NCBI GenBank assembly: GCA_013298075.1 | Contig: JAAFJG010000037.1 | Location: 1-44,978 of the forward strand | Length of the DNA stretch: 44,978 nt | Direction of reading: 5' to 3' | DNA from: Cytophagales bacterium | GTDB lineage: Bacteria > Bacteroidota > Bacteroidia > Cytophagales > Microscillaceae | Shown here: piece by piece, positions 44,201-44,978 of the stretch | How the letters are laid out: each line of letters starts with the position of its first letter | How positions within the stretch are numbered: the stretch's first letter is position 1 | Position numbers and translations under genes: made by a program | Notes under the pieces: generated by a model | Database searches by the model: none | What the model was told of the DNA's origin: nothing | What the model saw: the letters and a program-made list of their open reading frames with translations, nothing else

Positions 44201-44270
44201 CGTGTTAGATATTTCTAACTATTTGCAACGCAAAAAAGCAGAAGTTGCATTGGTAGCAGAGCAAAAATAA
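41232..44270 (+). CDS. secDF: SecDF fusion, proton-driven accessory of the Sec translocon
   Basis: Pulls exported proteins through SecYEG using the proton gradient, at the inner membrane. The 1012-residue chain fuses SecD and SecF, the normal state in Bacteroidota. Visible SecD marks: [14 protein letters not shown], the periplasmic P1 segment ([32 protein letters not shown]) and [24 protein letters not shown]. SecF marks: [15 protein letters not shown] and [20 protein letters not shown]. About 12 membrane helices are expected. An unusual Lys/Asp-rich insert (about residues 260-345, with repeated KKDTGK) interrupts P1. A hairpin terminator follows the stop. Confidence 0.96.
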   Translation: [1012 protein letters not shown]

Positions 44271-44280
44271 TTTCTCATTA

Positions 44281-44329
44281 TTTATTTTTTGGGGTTATCA
44301 AGTTTCGATTTGATAATCTCCAAAAAATA
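44281..44329 (+). terminator. secDF terminator
   Basis: TTATCAA (44295-44301) pairs with TTGATAA (44310-44316). The outer GG/CC and TTTTTT/AAAAAA extend it with a small internal loop. It lies about 10 bases after the secDF stop. Confidence 0.65.
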
Positions 44330-44368
44330 TTTGATAAAGTCTAATTTAAGTTGGTGTTATTTACAAAG

Positions 44369-44674
44369 TTATTCTTCAAATGTACCTATTCCTGTATTAA
44401 AATCAAGACAAATATGATGATTTCGTAAAAATGTTAATCCAATAAATCCATCATACATATTAATTTTTTGAGAAAATTTATAGGCTAAAATAAGAGCATT
44501 TTCTTTGACAAAACCAAATATTTCTAAACTTTTAACTTGTATTACATCTGCTTCTATTGTTCCTTTTCCTGTGTTTACGGTTTTTTTATGATTATTATTA
44601 GTTAAATCATACCCTATATCTTGAATAATTTTACTATTGATAATAGAGTTTTTTAAATGAGGTAAATTAGGCAA
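44369..44674 (-). pseudogene. N-terminally truncated retropepsin-like aspartyl protease
   Basis: The frame encodes about 100 residues. The C-terminal part matches bacterial retropepsin-like proteins: SIINSKIIQDIGYDL, TGKGTIEADVIQVKSLEIFG, and MYDGFIGLTFLRNHHICLDFNTG, the hydrophobic-Gly loop near the end. The catalytic DTG(A/S) segment that should precede SIINSKII is absent. In its place is LPNLPHLKN and AT-rich sequence without a family match. The only start is a TTG at 44674. A deletion or insertion seems to have removed the 5' half; the breakpoint lies near 44650, next to a transposase-like fragment. Confidence 0.6.
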
Positions 44675-44690
44675 ATGTATAAAAAATTAG

Positions 44691-44698
44691 TAACTTTG
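44691..44698 (+). promoter_or_regulatory. -7 box ahead of the transposase-like fragment
   Basis: TAACTTTG is a perfect TAnnTTTG located 39 bases before the ATG at 44737. Confidence 0.45.
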
Positions 44699-44736
44699 CA
44701 TCAAAAAAGTTCCCATATTTTAAAAAAAGTATAAAA

Positions 44737-44880
44737 ATGGAAAAAGTAGATAAAAAACGAGTTACCAAAGTAAGTATTTACCAAAACTTATCAAATGATC
44801 AACAATACAAAGCAAGTACAGGTTTAACGATTTCAGAGTTTTCTACTTTATTCTTGGCTTTGACACGATTTTTGACGTAA
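44737..44880 (+). pseudogene. short ORF resembling a transposase N-terminus
   Basis: 47 codons from the ATG at 44737 to a TAA at 44878-44880. The segment QYKASTGLTISEFSTLFLAL resembles the first helix-turn-helix of IS5-like/HTH_Tnp_4 transposases (pattern FKxLTGLxxxEFxxL). The DDE catalytic part is missing from the 98 bases left in the window, so it is probably a remnant or the first ORF of a split transposase. It may also be a chance resemblance. Confidence 0.4.
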
Positions 44881-44978
44881 AACGTTGATTATCAAGGATT
44901 TATGCTTAAAAAAATGGGCATAATTCCCAACACAAATTAGGCTAAGTAATTGATTATCAATGTTTTATCATTTATATC
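44881..44978. other. window end; palindromic TTGATTATCAA twice
   Basis: No gene is seen. The near-palindrome TTGATTATCAA occurs at 44885-44895 and 44950-44960. It might belong to the ends of the mobile element suggested by the adjacent ORF, but it is short and AT-rich. Confidence 0.25.

Noticed and set aside
39806-44960. TTGATTATCAA palindromes as regulator operators
   Set aside because: The motif is an 11-base AT-rich near-palindrome expected by chance at this base composition; only the two near the window end are close together.

Overview
The window is about 45 kb of AT-rich DNA from a member of the Bacteroidota, probably a Cytophagales-like gliding or free-living bacterium. The taxon call rests on several observations. 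Promoters match the Bacteroidota -7 box TAnnTTTG, in several cases with a TTG about 20 bases upstream. Gene starts are preceded by A-rich leaders rather than Shine-Dalgarno boxes. SecD and SecF are fused. There is a PorV/PorQ-type barrel, a secreted protein with a type IX secretion (T9SS)-like C-terminal domain, and an Oar-type TonB-dependent receptor. No rRNA, tRNA or CRISPR array was seen.

Layout: 0.6-2.5 kb (minus) is a compact restriction-modification operon: a Dam-like adenine methyltransferase, a PD-(D/E)XK protein overlapping it, and a small Cys-rich protein. 2.8-7.5 kb (plus) holds pheT, a LacI-family regulator, and an Rpn-type nuclease whose 3' end is tandemly duplicated as a free-standing 64-residue ORF. 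7.6-15.5 kb (minus) holds envelope and surface genes: a PorV/PorQ-like barrel, a HAMP-GAF-coiled-coil protein, a DUF2279-type protein, a sugar-nucleotide transferase, a large secreted Ig-like protein and a small barrel. 15.7-18.7 kb is housekeeping (purC, divergent rluE, ilvE). 19-24 kb is a TonB-dependent receptor with a three-domain fasciclin lipoprotein. 24.3-28 kb has a four-helix membrane protein, a SPOR-like protein, a Uma2-family protein with a repeat coiled coil, and a transaldolase fused to a CBS pair.

The most striking region is 28.4-38.7 kb. Three head-to-tail genes of about 3.36-3.40 kb each encode a single-chain restriction-modification enzyme: N-terminal PD-(D/E)XK nuclease, N6-adenine methylase, variable target-recognition region and type ISP-like C-terminal domain, with no visible helicase. 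Spacers are 45 bp and nearly identical. The N-terminal ~490 residues and the last ~130 are almost identical, while the region between diverges. Identity switches partner along the genes (A=C, then B=C, then A=B), which points to repeated gene conversion. All three reading frames are intact, so this looks like a specificity-diversifying array.

The right end (38.8-45 kb) has a Ser/Asp-rich membrane protein, sufE, apaG, a small membrane protein and secDF. It finishes with a truncated retropepsin-like gene next to an apparent N-terminal transposase fragment, a probable insertion or deletion scar. Several intergenic repeats, including a 253-bp inverted-repeat element, suggest past small mobile elements.
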